Shown here piece after piece: positions 12,501 through 24,193 of a stretch of 64,000 bases of DNA (positions are counted from its first letter, which is position 1; the number at the start of each line of letters is the position of its first letter). Under the pieces are notes generated by a model, which saw nothing but the letters and a program-made list of their open reading frames with translations, made no database searches and had not been told where the DNA came from. The position numbers and the translations under genes were made by a program. This DNA comes from Stichopus chloronotus (Eukaryota > Echinodermata > Holothuroidea > Aspidochirotida > Stichopodidae), in assembly GCA_021234535.1 (NCBI GenBank), contig CM037843.1:7226320-7290319 (forward strand), given 5' to 3'.

Positions 12501-15500
12501 TAATCTAACTCCCAACTCTGATAGTAACTGTGAACTTCATAATCATAAAGTGGCATCATTTACTTGTAATTCGGACAGTAACTTCCTCACACTGAGGTTG
12601 CTCTGAATGTTCACTGCTCACAAAAAGTGTAGATATAAGCTCAAAGAATATACCCTTAATGCCACAACTTCATCACCTAGCTTACCGAGGCCAGGGGTTT
12701 TTGCTAAAACTGAAGCTCGGTTTGCCTTGCACCACATCTGATAAGCCGATGGAACCCCTTTCTTCTTCTGTAAAAGGACAAAAGTTATTTTAATTTAGGG
12801 ACGTGAGCCATGCAATTACCAAGCATACACTCACCATGATTTGGATGCTTTAACCTGAGACAAATGCAATCTGACGTAACACCTAGCTAATCAGTTACAA
12901 ATATTGTCTGTAAAGAAATGCGTATATTTATACCTACCAAATATGAGGACTGTCCATGGTCTCTCCTGGAAATATTGCTTTTCATGCTTTTCAAAATTTA
13001 CTGCATCTGGGCCCCATGATGCCATTGATCATGCCACTGAAAAACTATAGATTATTTTGAATTACCTTAGTACACCTGCATACTATACCACATATAACTT
13101 AGGCATGTTTAACCTCTCTTGAACTGAGATACTGGGATTTCAAGGTTGTCACAATACAAACACACTTATACCATAATTTTTTGTAATTTGACACATGCTC
13201 ACCCAAAATGACCTTTGACCTCATTTAAAAACAATGGACACATTTAAGTCGATGAAGCACTCCTACAAAGTTCAAAACTTCTTTCTTGAGATATTGCATA
13301 ATCACTATATACAGAATTTTGTAATCTGACACCACTGACCTCAAATAACCTTTGACCTCCATGAAAAACAATAGGCTTGTTTTTTGTTTTTTTTCAATGA
13401 GGTGCAGTTCACCCACATATATTAAAAAGGGGTAAAAAAAAAATCAGGGGGTACTTGGGATAAAAAAGAACCACCCCCTCAAAAGCTAGGTGAAGTTTTG
13501 AACAATTTCGGACAGATAGAGATTAGATAGAGATTAAATAGCGATGAGATTGCAATTGGATTGAGATTAGGGAGAGTTTATATTAGATTAGACTAGATGA
13601 AATTAGACTAGATTAAACTAGATTAGATCAGATCATACTAGATTAGATTAGAAATAGATTAGAGAGGCAAGATTGGATTAGATAGATGGAGAGACAGATA
13701 TACTGTACAGATAAAGAACCAGAGAGACAGACAGACAGACTGACAGAGTGGTGAAGCATGATTGCAATAGCTCACACCAGCATGCTGGTATGAGCTAAAA
13801 ACGACTCAAAAGTGGGTATCTAGCATTAAGACAGCTCTTGAGAGAATTTTACATTATCACTACACTTTAAACATCAAGCAACTAAAAAGAGCTCTAAGAA
13901 TGGACCACTAACCTTTGGTTTTCCCTTTAATTTGCTTTTATCACTCTTCTTGTCTGCAACTTTAACACTGATGGGCTTCAGAGCCGGTTCACTCACCGGC
14001 AGCTCGTCGAGGAGACTACTCGGGTCAAAATGGCCAGAGGAGGCTGTCAGCTGTGAGATCAGGTCCTCCCCGTGGGAGGAGAAGTTCAATTCTCCTATAT
14101 CATCTCCTCCACTTGAGGGGGACTTTAAACCTTGCACCATCAATCTCTGTTGAATTTTGATGATCTGTTCCTGAGTGTATGATTCTTTGTCTTTCTTCTT
14201 TTTCACTGGGTGAGCCAACAGTTTCTTAGACTTCTTACCGCGCTTCTTCTTACTTTTATTTTTGGACTTTTTTTTATCTTTCTTGAGTTTGATTGGCTGC
14301 AAAGGTTCTTCGACTATGCTGGCTTCGGGGGGAGATTCGTCGGGTTTCGTCCAAGATGAAATGACTTCGTACTCGCTTTGCGGCTCAGATTTCACCTTCT
14401 CCTCGACCCAACCTTCTTCTGCTTCATCCGATGATCTATGCACATTCAGGAACCTGTTCTTGTCACTCTTGTTCTTAAAGAACTTTTTCTTCTTGTCCTT
14501 CTCTTTCCTCTTTTTCTTCTTATCTTTCTTCTTATCAATGAAAGCAATCTTTTCGGGTACTGGAGATTCTACTGCTTTGAGTCTGGAGTGCAAGCTGGGT
14601 TGAGCATCACTGTAGCCACTGTCAGAGTCCAATTTATTCCACTTACCCTTTTTATTGTTCGATGTTACTTCAGCAGTGGTGGATTCCTCAAAACTTGTTT
14701 TAAATCTTTTCTTAGGGTGAACATGTTCTTCGTCAGTTTTCTTAGTAGCCATTTCCTTTGAGCTTTCATCTGGAGAAGATTTAAAGGAAAACTTTAATTT
14801 CAAACTGGGATTCTTTTTCTGAGAGCTTTCTCTCTGTGTTTTCTCACTGGCAGGAATTTCATCCCCTGCTTCCTCATCAACATCCTCAGGTTCTTTCTTA
14901 GGAGAAAGAATGAACTTCATCTTCAGACTGCCCTCATCAGTTTGTAAACCAGGAGGACTTACTGTTACAGGAGCCACATCTTTCTTTCCTGAGCATTTCT
15001 CAGTCTCTCTTTTTACCTTAAAGAAGAGACTGGAGGCTTGACTGCCATGGGCTTTCTGACGTTTGACTGTTGCCTCCTCATACTCTGGAAAGCAACAAAA
15101 CCAGCGTAAGAATGTACTCCTGCACTCTAATTCCAAAATGAGAGCAACTTCGGGCCTTGAATTTTGAGGCATGCAAGTATGATCCCACACCATCACTAAC
15201 TTCAAGACACTGTTAGATGATTTTTTTTTTTTTGCCTAATTATGGGAAACTCAGGTAAAACAGCATACCAACAACCCTCAATAATTTCATGAGGATTGTG
15301 ATTTGTAGCACACCTGGAAAATCTAAAATTCAAGGCCTGAAACTTTCACTGCATAGTTCCTACAAGTATGGTATTGCATTTTTTTCTTTTTGCTGCAGAT
15401 CTTTGTATGGTTACATTACGTACAAAACTCTCCTCTTTGGTGAACTTACCTGATTATCCAAACTGATTTATATGCAACAATAGTTTGACGACAGACAGCA

Positions 15501-17710
15501 TTTCAGCCTTTGGGTAGCAATCCCACACTGATTGAAGACATGTGACAATGTTGGTATATGTAAAATATCTACTGTAAACTATTTAAAGGGGAAACCATAG
15601 TGGATGTTCTAATTTCAACTTTTTACTGCCATGTAAGAAAGTACCACTTAACTCATGCACCTGTGGCATTAAATAACTTTTAGGGGTGCACCCATGATGT
15701 CATGATTCAGATGACCTCACAATAACAAGGTAGCTTGTACGTGAGTGAAAAAGCATATTATTAAAAAGTATGTAACTTTGTAAACTTGTAAGACATTCTA
15801 CTACTGACTGCTGACTTCTTGTTCGACAAAATGTCTTTGAAGTGTCAGGACCATTTGGAAGGCTGTGCAATTTTCCTTTCATTTACCTTTCATAAAATAG
15901 GCAGCTCTGCAATACGTATGCAAGAGGAAACTGTCTACTGATAAATATCTATTCTACCCTTTGGTATTACGCTCAAGCCTTTCCCATTCTTGTCGCATCA
16001 TTCACCACTTTTCCCCATTTTCGTAATTTATGAATTATCCTCAATTCAATGATGAACACAAAAAAAGAAGAGTCCTCATGCTCAAACTGCAAAGGCAGCA
16101 GGCCATCATCTGATCAATACCACACAAAACACTTGTATTTTCATTACTTCCTTAAATCAGGGGAGGGTCATTTCTCAACTTGCACCAGTCATGCACCCGG
16201 AGATGTGGAACCTGGTGTTTTGACAGCACCTCACCTCATAGTCGGTGTGGAGGGGCCATATTTGTGTAATTACACATGCTTCTCATATCGAGTATGTCAT
16301 GAAATTTACTTTAATTTCAAATCAAACCTGATACATGTTATTGTATTTTCAGACTTTCAGTTTCACTGAATTAACAAATATGAAATCAGATATTGACCTA
16401 CTGTAGAAGGGTTATTGTTTACTATACAGTAGGCTATGATGGAACTAGTTAATTGATTTTGGAATGGTGTACAGAAGTACAGTAAGTGTCCAGCAAGTGA
16501 CCATGAAAGCACTACAAACTGCACTGAGCACCACTGCAACTGAATTTCCTATCCATACCATTGTAAAATCTCGATCTGATTCTGGTACTACTTCAAACTG
16601 CCCAAAACTGTGTAGCTACTGTAGAGCAGACATTCATCGACTTCTTTAGGAAAACAAGCATCTGGTCAAAGCAACTGTGTGAGCAAAATTGACCCACTAT
16701 AACTTCCAGGACCGTACAGTAGCACTGACTGCGCCCTGTCTATGTATAATAGTGTGTCAAATTGCCAGGGTGTTTGTGACAAAATCACATCATAGTGGCT
16801 CAGTGGCTACACTGCCACTGGTTGTACTAAAGAGGAATAAAATATGTTCACATCAGTGCAACTCTTCAGCACTGGCTCCCTGTATGTACAACAACATATC
16901 AACTTCAAAATTCTTCATGGAAAGCACCTGCATACACTATGTACGTGTGATCTTCAAGTTCCGTGCACCCCTAGTGTACGAATCTCTGATCCCAAAATAC
17001 CAGTCTCTTGGTTGAGAGGCAACTCAAGTCTAATGGCTTAACGCAGTCGTGAATTTTCGAAATTTGCAGCTATATTATGGAATTCTGTGCCAATGACTTA
17101 TACTACAGTAATGAAATTTGCTGAGTCTTTTTAAGAAATGTTTGGAGATACATCTCTCTCAGAGTGCTTTAATTTAAGTGTCTACGATACACATATGGGC
17201 ATTGTGTACGGTGCATACTGATTCACATATGGACTGGTGAGCATACAGTGACTTTTTGTTAGATTTACGGTCCATAAAAGCTACCGTAGTATTCAGTCAG
17301 TACAATCTCATGAGCTTTCATGATAATAGCATTAGTTATTCTTTTCAAAAGGACATTTGTACTGTTAACTTCAAGTACTGTAAGCATGACGTGCAAAATT
17401 ATCCAAAGCTCTCAAACTTGGCGGTCCTCTCACGTTCAGTCCTATACCGTGGGTCTAGTTCACTTATACTCAGTGTGTAAAAGGACAGCACTCCATTCTG
17501 GTATCACAAGTATTGCTGGCAGTCATGATTTGTTTGTAGTAAGATATCGTAAGTTCATCATCATGTGAAATTATTACTTGGGAATGGTACTGAAGTTCAC
17601 AAATTTGCAGGACAAACAAAGTCTGGGAGAACTGGCTAAAGAACCTCACCTTGTGGTTCTTCTTTGGCTGTAACTTGTGGTTGGGATTTCCTCTTTCTTC
17701 TCGAGGACAT
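6492..17710 (-). CDS. HMGXB4: HMG box-containing protein 4, seven coding exons, 589 aa (gene span)
   Basis: HMGXB4 is a nuclear HMG-box protein linked in vertebrates to chromatin remodelling and Wnt-related transcription. Exons in transcription order: 17650-17710, 13913-15084, 12686-12767, 11457-11625, 10328-10445, 8741-8863, 6492-6536. All junctions are GT/AG and in phase, summing to 590 codons. Residues 1-411 are Lys/Ser-rich and contain LKMKFILSPK, matching LKMKLILSPK of human HMGXB4. The HMG box is at about 412-474. The C-terminal module (about 506-589) carries TEPIDIAAHLKLLGDSLS, then SVSVLMDSM and ENIAYIMPGL at the end; all three have close human counterparts. Human HMGXB4 is about 600 residues. 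The start is MSSRRKRKS in exon 1. That frame is open back to the acceptor near 17775, so a longer N-terminus cannot be excluded. The gene call is very likely correct. Confidence 0.93.
6785..7850. repeat. Tandem array of a 144-146-bp repeat (DR1-bearing family)
   Basis: The TTGAGATAT-like landmark recurs at about 6816, 6962, 7108, 7253, 7397, 7540, 7684 and 7828. Each unit contains TGACC-rich sequence followed by CCACCAAA, a TGTACTnAATGTGGTAC-like stretch and a CAAGCTTCCCTTCTTGAG-like end. It lies in HMGXB4 intron 6. A perfect DR1, TGACCTTTGACCT, is at 7161-7173. Confidence 0.85.
8741..8863 (-). CDS. HMGXB4: HMGXB4 coding exon 6
   Basis: Residues 535-575, phase 0 at both ends. HGSVSVLMDSMLSAIAPLIC and LTSQVDELN match human SGSLSVLLDSIICALGPLAC and LTTQLPELN. 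Confidence 0.94.
10060..11150. repeat. Diverged copies of the DR1-bearing repeat family
   Basis: Several decayed units with TTGAGAT landmarks near 10745, 11000 and 11132 and a perfect TGACCTTTGACCT at 10783-10795. HMGXB4 exon 5 sits inside this stretch, so the repeats flank it in both adjacent introns. Confidence 0.65.
10328..10445 (-). CDS. HMGXB4: HMGXB4 coding exon 5
   Basis: R495 to G534. TEPIDIAAHLKLLGDSLS is almost identical to human TEPIDVAAHLQLLGESLS, the start of the conserved C-terminal module. The acceptor is tcaacag and the donor CTGGA|gtaagc. Confidence 0.94.
11457..11625 (-). CDS. HMGXB4: HMGXB4 coding exon 4 (HMG box, second half)
   Basis: D439 to S494 plus two bases. DFAGMSRKLGELWNTLPEKE and KSKWKHKQ match DFGELSKKLAEVWKQLPEKD and KLIWKQKAQ. 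A basic tail follows. The acceptor is cttccag and the donor TCTAG|gtgagg. Confidence 0.93.
11690..12460. repeat. Diverged tandem repeat, period roughly 150-165 bp
   Basis: Units share ATAAAATGG, CACATGGGATCTTGGACC-like and GAACACCTCAATG...CACCA-like stretches, seen near 11880, 12020, 12180 and 12320. It lies in HMGXB4 intron 3. The family differs from the DR1-bearing one. Confidence 0.6.
12686..12767 (-). CDS. HMGXB4: HMGXB4 coding exon 3 (HMG box, first half)
   Basis: Residues 412-438 plus one base. KKKGVPSAYQMWCKANR corresponds to KKKNMSAYQVFCKEYR at the start of the human HMGXB4 HMG box. The acceptor is ttttacag and the donor CTCG|gtaagc. The exon was found by splice signals and homology, because it is too short for a long open frame. 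Confidence 0.92.
12935..13420. repeat. Copies of the DR1-bearing repeat family in HMGXB4 intron 2
   Basis: About three units, with a perfect TGACCTTTGACCT at 13209-13221 and a one-mismatch copy near 13347. A TTCTTGAGATATTGC landmark follows near 13285. Confidence 0.7.
13512..13745. repeat. GATTAGA-type simple repeat tract
   Basis: Imperfect runs of AGATTAGATTAGA followed by GACAGACAGAC. It lies in HMGXB4 intron 2, close to the exon 2 donor. Confidence 0.85.
13913..15084 (-). CDS. HMGXB4: HMGXB4 coding exon 2 (lysine-rich N-terminal region)
   Basis: Residues 21-411. It holds LKMKFILSPKKEPE and, further on, a similar LKLKFSFKSSPDE. It also has several poly-Lys runs that should act as nuclear localisation signals, and a VKSEP motif fitting the SUMO consensus. 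The acceptor is gctttccag and the donor CCAAAG|gttagt. Antisense open frames across this exon are shadows of its AAG/GAA-rich codons. Confidence 0.92.
15085..17649 (-). other. HMGXB4 intron 1
   Basis: Between coding exons 1 and 2. It holds a decayed antisense LINE fragment (16850-17140). Nothing else recognised. Confidence 0.7.
16850..17140 (+). pseudogene. Decayed LINE fragment (reverse transcriptase C-terminal end)
   Basis: In broken frames the plus strand reads HWLPV near the left and RSREFSKFAAILWNSVP near the right. These match the HWLPV... and ...APKLWNSLP blocks typical of CR1/L2-like LINE ORF2 tails. There are stop codons and frame changes between them. It is antisense to HMGXB4. Confidence 0.6.
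17650..17710 (-). CDS. HMGXB4: HMGXB4 coding exon 1
   Basis: Encodes MSSRRKRKSQPQVTAKEEPQ plus one base, with donor ACAAG|gtgagg. The frame was chosen because it alone joins exon 2 in phase. The exon probably continues as 5' UTR to an acceptor (ctttacag) near 17775, so there should be an upstream non-coding exon. Confidence 0.75.
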
Positions 17711-20700
17711 TCTTGTGTGACAGCTGGCTGAGGTGCCTGTCAATCCTGATAGGACTATTGCCAATCTGTAAAGATATGAATCTCAAGTTTATGAGAAAAC
17801 TGTTCAAAGAACTAAGTGCTGTAACCGAGTACTGTACACAATCAGAAATTTTCAATATCTAGAAAAAGATTCACCTTGTCAGACTAGAAGTTTGCTTACA
17901 TTTTCTTTATCTCATGACACCTACTCAAAAAAACTCATAGAGCCTTGAGATTAATCTGTCCAAAATAATGCAATGGAGGGAAAAACATCAATGCCAGGAG
18001 AACTTTATGTTTCAACAAAAAATATTTCAATCATATGTAAATCTTCAAGAGGGTAATAAGCAATGATTATGTGACTGGCAATGGAAACACATGAAGAGCA
18101 AAACCCATACATTGCGTTGCTTATTATGTCGCAGCCTTTAATCTTTACAGGCCTAGCCTTCTAAAACACCATCTTTCTACAACCTCAACATCAAATTCAA
18201 TTGTACATACCTTTAATTCACTAGGATAAATAAACAAACAATAAAATATCCTTTAAATGTTCCACTAAATAACATGAAGCCAAAAAACTTACAGTTAGTC
18301 AACTGTTTACTGTGATAATAAAACACTAACACTGTGTTGGTTAGGCTAATCATCATGTTAGGCTATCAAATATATTTTCAGGACTTTTTGCTTTCTTTTG
18401 ATGAAGTATCTGTGCTTGTCAACTCCACATACGGAATAATCTAGTTTGTATCAAAATTGCAACGTTAAGTGGGCCTGTAAAGACTTTGAAGATATGCAAA
18501 GCAAAATATAATCAAGATGAAGCACTATTAACGTTAATACACCATATGGTGCTTGGCAAAGGCCGGGTTACCGGTTGCTTCGCCCCTTGCAAGTTTGCAC
18601 CAAAGTTGTGAGTGGTTTCACCCCCAAACATCTAAAAGTGTGACCCATTGAACTAACTGAACTCGAATGGCGTCTTGATGGTTTTCAACTACAGTTTTCA
18701 GGATAGCAAGAAAAGCAGACAGTGACTCAAAGGAAATGGCTACCTGTATACTGTACCTACTGTATATGGCTAGCCTAAAGAACACCAAAAGCCAAAACCG
18801 TATAAGCCAAAACCGTATGTATAGATCTCTACCGTTAGCCTAGCTATCACCTTCATTCTCCACACAAAGTGGCCTATCGTGTGAAGGTCTAATTGAAGCA
18901 AAATAACTTTAATATGATGCTGATATACTGCATGGAATCAATGATTCTGAGAGCTGTTCCCATTCCAGAAAGTAAAACAGGGTTTACAAGTCCAAATAAT
19001 TCCACTGGTAAACAGTGTCAGGTTTTTGAGTCCATGAGTTTTCCCGACAGACGTTTACATAATAACAGTCACAGTACATATCTAGACTTAACATGCACAG
19101 GATATGGTAAAAACGCTCTCCTGCTACTGTAGCTCCTACACTCAGCAGGTACACATGCTGATCTATGACTCACTGACGTAACAGAGGTGTCAATTAGGAA
19201 ATTAACTAGAGCATTTCGCTGCAGCAGAGTGTTAGTGAGTATGTGACAATACTTTGAATGCGAATAAATTACTGCTTTTGTAAATAAGTAGCTGCATTTT
19301 TTTTTTTAGCTGCAATATTTTTCAAGTTATGTAGAAAAGAAAACATTGTCAGCAAATTGTTTTCATAAGATTCTACGTATAAGAAGATTACTGCACACAA
19401 TGTCAATTAAAAAACATAAGCTTACAGAAGGCCTGTCTACACGCCCCATCTGTTAAGCGAAAGCGAGCATACCACAACCCATAGAACAAATATGACCATT
19501 TCTGTGATCAAAACCCTTCACGATGCCAACATTCTGCTACCTCAAACGTTTAATCTGAACATTTTTAAGTGACTGGGATCAATGAACAAAACAAAAAAGT
19601 AACATTATTTAAATGTTTCTTGAAAAAATCTGAATGTGCAACTTACAAAAAGTTGTTTGTTCCCTGTAATATGGAAATATGAGTCCCTAAAGAGGTTAGG
19701 CTATTTGCTGTACGCCCACTAGGTAGGAACTTTTTGGAAGGCTGGCCACGATCTTACCCGTTTCTTTTCATGAAAATTTTTGGGACGTTTCAACTTCAAA
19801 AGTGAACACTGTTTGCTTTACATGACATGTGCAATATTTCATGGAACGTTTTAGTCTTGAAGCAATGTTGATGATTTTGGTCTGACTGAATTTTAATGTT
19901 TTCACCTGATACACTACACTGTTCTACTGTGAGACTGACTGTCAAAGAGACTTGGCAAAACCCCCATTGATAGACTTCGTTATTTCAAACATGCTACCCC
20001 ATTTTATGCAAGCCGGTATCTTTGAAAACGGAAAAGAATTAGCTGGATTGGGGAATCAAAGAGTTGCAAACAGAATTTGTCTCTGTGGAAAATTTACGAC
20101 CCCAGCATCGATTAAAAAAGTTATGGTGTTTTCTGTTACTTAAATGGATTATGTTCAAGAATCAAGACAGTAATTAGGGGATTAGCTACATCCTTTTGCT
20201 ACAGGAATGAACTTACAGCTCACCCCAACGCATTTTGTATAGAAGATTACTATGGGTGACACGGTGATTACATGTATGCAGTAAAAATCACAGTTTATTC
20301 CCCGGTTTTATGCAGATAAAAGATGGCAGATTACACTGGTTGAATGGCTAATGTTGAAATCAAACTTGAAAGCTTTTGAGTAAGTTTATGCAGAAAATCC
20401 ATACAAACATTTAGCAAAATTCAGCTCCGTTTAAGCGACCGTTCCTTTAAACATTTAATCATGACAGCACCACTATGATCCTGGCTAATTTTTGCACGGG
20501 TTACTAAAAGCTGCATTCAGTACTTACAAAATAAGGATACCTACAGTAATAGCCTAAAGTACTGTTTGCCTATGTAAAGACACAGGCACAAGTACTGTAC
20601 ACATCATAACTACATAAGGAAAACATAATTCAACCAATGCCATAAATTAAGAGTCATACTGTAGCAAGGTCACTGTCTGTCAACTCAACAAATTTTGGTA
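17711..20700. other. HMGXB4 upstream region
   Basis: It probably contains a non-coding first exon of HMGXB4, because the exon at about 17650-17775 begins with a splice acceptor. I could not place that exon. No other gene seen. Confidence 0.4.
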
Positions 20701-20739
20701 CAACTGCAGAATACCCTGCACCAAAATCCTTTACCACCA

Positions 20740-21330
20740 CCAAGACTCTGGAGGCGCGGTCGCCTGGATAAACCACTATTGAGGACTAAGACAGCGACTC
20801 CACTCTACATTGGAGTCCCAGTGAGATGTATTACGTCATTCACTATGACATCACACACCAGGACCGCGACCATGACTCCACTTCAGATTGGAGTCCCAGT
20901 GAGCCCAAACTGTCACCAGGACCACGACTCTCCTTCAGATCGGAGTCCCAGTGAGCACAAACTGTCACCAGGACCGTGACCGCGACTCCACTTCAGATAG
21001 GAGTCCTAGTGAGATGTACAAAGTGATGGAGGTGGGTAAACGACCACTGGGGACTGTGACCGCGACTCCACTCCAGATTGGAGTCTCAGTAGGCTTCCAA
21101 GACTTTCCTAAAACTATGTACAAGAAAGATGAATTTTTAACAAACTGTCACCAGGACCGCGACTCCACTTCAGATCGGAGTCCCAGTGAGCCCAAACTGT
21201 CACCAGGACCGCGACTCCACTTCAGACCGGAGTCCTAGTGAGATGTACAAAATGATGGAGCTGGATAAATGACCACCCCCGACTATGACCAAGACTCCAC
21301 TCCAGATTGGAGTCTCAGTAGGCCACCAAG
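20740..21330. repeat. Minisatellite with a hairpin in most units
   Basis: About eight copies of a unit of roughly 50 bp, some interrupted, built around CACCAGGACCGCGACTCC, then ACTTCAGATC and GGAGTCCCAGTGAG. In most units GACTCC and GGAGTC are separated by 10 nt and can pair. Some units have ACTCCA-GAT-TGGAGT, a 6-bp stem with a 3-nt loop. The open frames across the array come from the repeat. Confidence 0.8.
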
Positions 21331-21599
21331 ACATTACATGTGTACGTAGAGTTGTTCTCAAGATAACCCTTCCTTGGAACACGACGTGACATGACGTCAT
21401 AGTCAAAATCCTTTCAAGCACATCACGAATCTAACCCGGTCTACAGTGTCAGTGGACTTTGAAGATATTCTCAAAGGCGCCCTCCGATGTATGTTGAATC
21501 GTTCTCAAAATGGTTTAAACTGAAAAGTTTATATTTCGTAATAAACCGTTGGGACCATGACCGCGACTAAGGCTGTTCGGAAAACAGTTTTGATTTGAA

Positions 21600-21672
21600 A
21601 ACCGGTTTTGCTTGATTCGGTTTTTGAAATTTTTGAGAAACCGAAAAACCGGTTACTAGGAAAAAACCGGTT
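21600..21672. promoter_or_regulatory. Three AACCGGTT palindromes in 73 bp
   Basis: Exact AACCGGTT at 21600-21607, 21647-21654 and 21665-21672. This is the Grainyhead-family binding consensus. The surrounding AACCGAAAAACCGG wording also occurs in some DNA transposon ends, so a transposon origin is a real alternative. Confidence 0.4.
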
Positions 21673-22549
21673 CATAACCGATCGTGATTTTTGTTCCATT
21701 TCAAATTTTACTTCGATAAGGCATTCCACACTTTTTTTTAATGGAAAGTTTCTACTTATTACTGGTGTGTTGAAGGATGTGTCGAAAAACTTGAGTTTCT
21801 GTTTAACTTTTGACCAACAGTTGTGCGAATTCTTATTCAAAATAATTTGCAGTCGCCGCCACGGCACAGTGGCGGTTCCCCTAGCCCTATGGTCTATGGC
21901 ATTAGCCTTGTAATCATTACGATCATTATCTCGATGTGAGGAAAATAAAATCTAGCAACGTAACAATGCTTCTTATCAATTTGTTATTCTCCCTTGTACC
22001 AACCTCATTTTATTTTAGCCTAGTATTCTCTGATCCCATATGGACTGGTTTTTGGGCACGATTGCAGAAGTGTTTATGAACATGAAGGATTTATCGTAAG
22101 TCATGTTAGCTCCATAGGCTTGGCTGTATGTGAAAAGATGTGCGACAACAGTATGCAGTCTTTGGCAGTACATGTACAACGCACTGGCATTCACACAAAA
22201 TAGGAAAAAAATTTAAAAGAGTCTACGAGTTATAAAGGCTCAATGAAAATTGGTGCGATGACCAAATGCGCATTCGCAATACACTAGCGGCCTATAAGTA
22301 TAACTTAGCGGTGTCATACGCGTTGGAACTTGGAGATGAATTTCAGCAAAATCTGAGATGGTGCCTAGCAAACCATATTGTCATTTGTTGAGTTGACAGG
22401 GAATGACCCAGCCTATTGTTCAACTCCACCACTATCATGCCCTGAAAAATGCCATCCATAAAACAAATGCAAAACAATTTATCAAAATTATGGCTTCAAA
22501 CGGCTGGGCTACGCTAACTTACAGTTCGAGTAGACTAAAGTAATTGGCC

Positions 22550-22925
22550 TTAAAGAGGCTCATTGAGTTGGTTTGTGAAATTCACTCAATTTTTCTAAAC
22601 CGGTCAAGTTTCCTTCCCATACTAATAACAAACAGTCAAACTAAAAGGATCCTAAAGTTTTACATACCTTGGAACATTAATGAGTGAGTAACCAACGATT
22701 AAATTTGGTTTTTGAAACTTTGTGACCGGACATTTTCACATTAGTACATTCACATGCACACAATCAGAGCAAGTAATGGTCAAAAATTCGTAACAATTGA
22801 CAGTTTTCGTATAACTATTGGATGTGAAACTTGATTAATTATGCTAATTGTGAGTATTGTCGTGTGTTTGTATACTTCAAAATCACCGCAATCTTTACTG
22901 ATATCAACTCAATGAGCCCCTTTAA
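22550..22925. mobile_element. piggyBac-like MITE, copy 2
   Basis: About 376 bp, TTAA|AGAGGCTCATTGAG ... CTCAATGAGCCCCT|TTAA. The 14-bp terminal inverted repeats differ by one base. It is the better preserved of the two copies. Confidence 0.8.
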
Positions 22926-24118
22926 GGCTTAACTGCACAAGTGTAACTACACTTAGGCTAGGCCTACAGTATACTAATTACTATAGGTAGGATAGACTTA
23001 GTCCGATAACAGCGGATCCTAGGCAGTAAAATAACAATCTTGCTTTTCTGGGGCAAAGGGTAATTTGTCAAACTAGAAGCATATCTCTTGTTGTGCTCCT
23101 CTTCCTATGGTAATACCTTTCCTAAGTCAGCTCTTCTGCAAAGCTCGCTCTCGAAACCAAAATTCTCACCAGTATTCTTCTTGTGTCAGACCCCTAACAG
23201 ATAAGCTAACGTACGTTAGATCTTTTATTAGACACAATCTTATGCCATAACTACCGCAGCGTTACGCGTTACACAGTCACAGTTCACGTACCGCACTAAT
23301 TGCACTGTGCATATACTGTACAGTGTACTAAATGTATACAATTCGATATTCGCGGACGAAGATTTATTGGGTAGAGATGTGATAAATGAAGTGATGCATA
23401 CTGCCGCCGAAGATATATGAAGAATGGTCCTGTACCCCCAGTCGTTCCATTTAGCGACTGAATATTAAGGGCCGGTCAAGTCGTCGAGGCGTTCCCAACT
23501 GGAGTCAAAAAGCCACAAGCGTCGAGGACGAGGAGGAGAGCGGGAGGGAACTTATTTATGGAGAACTTAAGATTCGGACTGTATTTGCTGCAAAATTCGG
23601 TCAGCCTCTTTGAAAAGTCGGGGGGGGGGGTGGGGGATTAACGTTTTGGTGTTGCCAGAAGTGAAGACTAATGAAGACTTCCGGCATTCCTCGGATGAAA
23701 ACTCCTTCTCTTTAACATAACTGGACGTTTTCCGCTATAAAATAGTCAACAACACAAGTTCAAATGAAATGATGGAGTTGAAGTAAGAATTTCATTGGTT
23801 CATATTTCGTCTTATGTACCTTCTCTTCACTAGCAAAATCCGATAAACTCGTTTTTATTATTTTTTTTTGGTAGTTCCCGGCTTGATCGTTCACCCCGAT
23901 TACCCAAATTTCCCCGACTGGCCATTTTCCCCCGCCTAGATGCGAAGGGCACACCAAAAGGTATGTTGATGGGCCTATAGGCGGTTTCACACTTGACGCC
24001 ATACGTGATATGACGCAAAAAAGTTGGAATGATATTGTTACTAAAGATTTTTTACTAAAGGGCGATACCATACAACGCGACACGAAAAAGTGGAGTTCCA
24101 TGAAATGAGAGTTCTATC

Positions 24119-24193
24119 GTTTATCGTGGCGACATTTTTTCTTGTGACCATCCAGTCATTGCCCTTCGAAAAAAATGTCACATGATAAACACG
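24119..24193. repeat. Imperfect inverted repeat
   Basis: CGTTTATCGTGGCGACATTT on the left pairs with AAATGTCACATGATAAACACG on the right, about 22 bp per arm around a 30-nt spacer. Confidence 0.6.

Noticed and set aside
13932..14761. Plus-strand frames rich in Phe and Leu opposite HMGXB4 exon 2
   Set aside because: They are reverse complements of AAG/GAA/AAA codons, so the apparent hydrophobic protein is an artefact.
20695..21238. Two open frames of about 95 codons with repeated peptides
   Set aside because: They follow the hairpin minisatellite exactly and change with its units. There is no sign of selection for protein.
21529..21913. Overlapping frames of 112 and 101 codons on opposite strands
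   Set aside because: They cross the AACCGGTT-rich repeat and end in unrelated sequence. No known domain is visible.
23760..24101. 113-codon minus-strand frame upstream of HMGXB4
   Set aside because: No homology, no splice partner identified, and it overlaps a foldback region.
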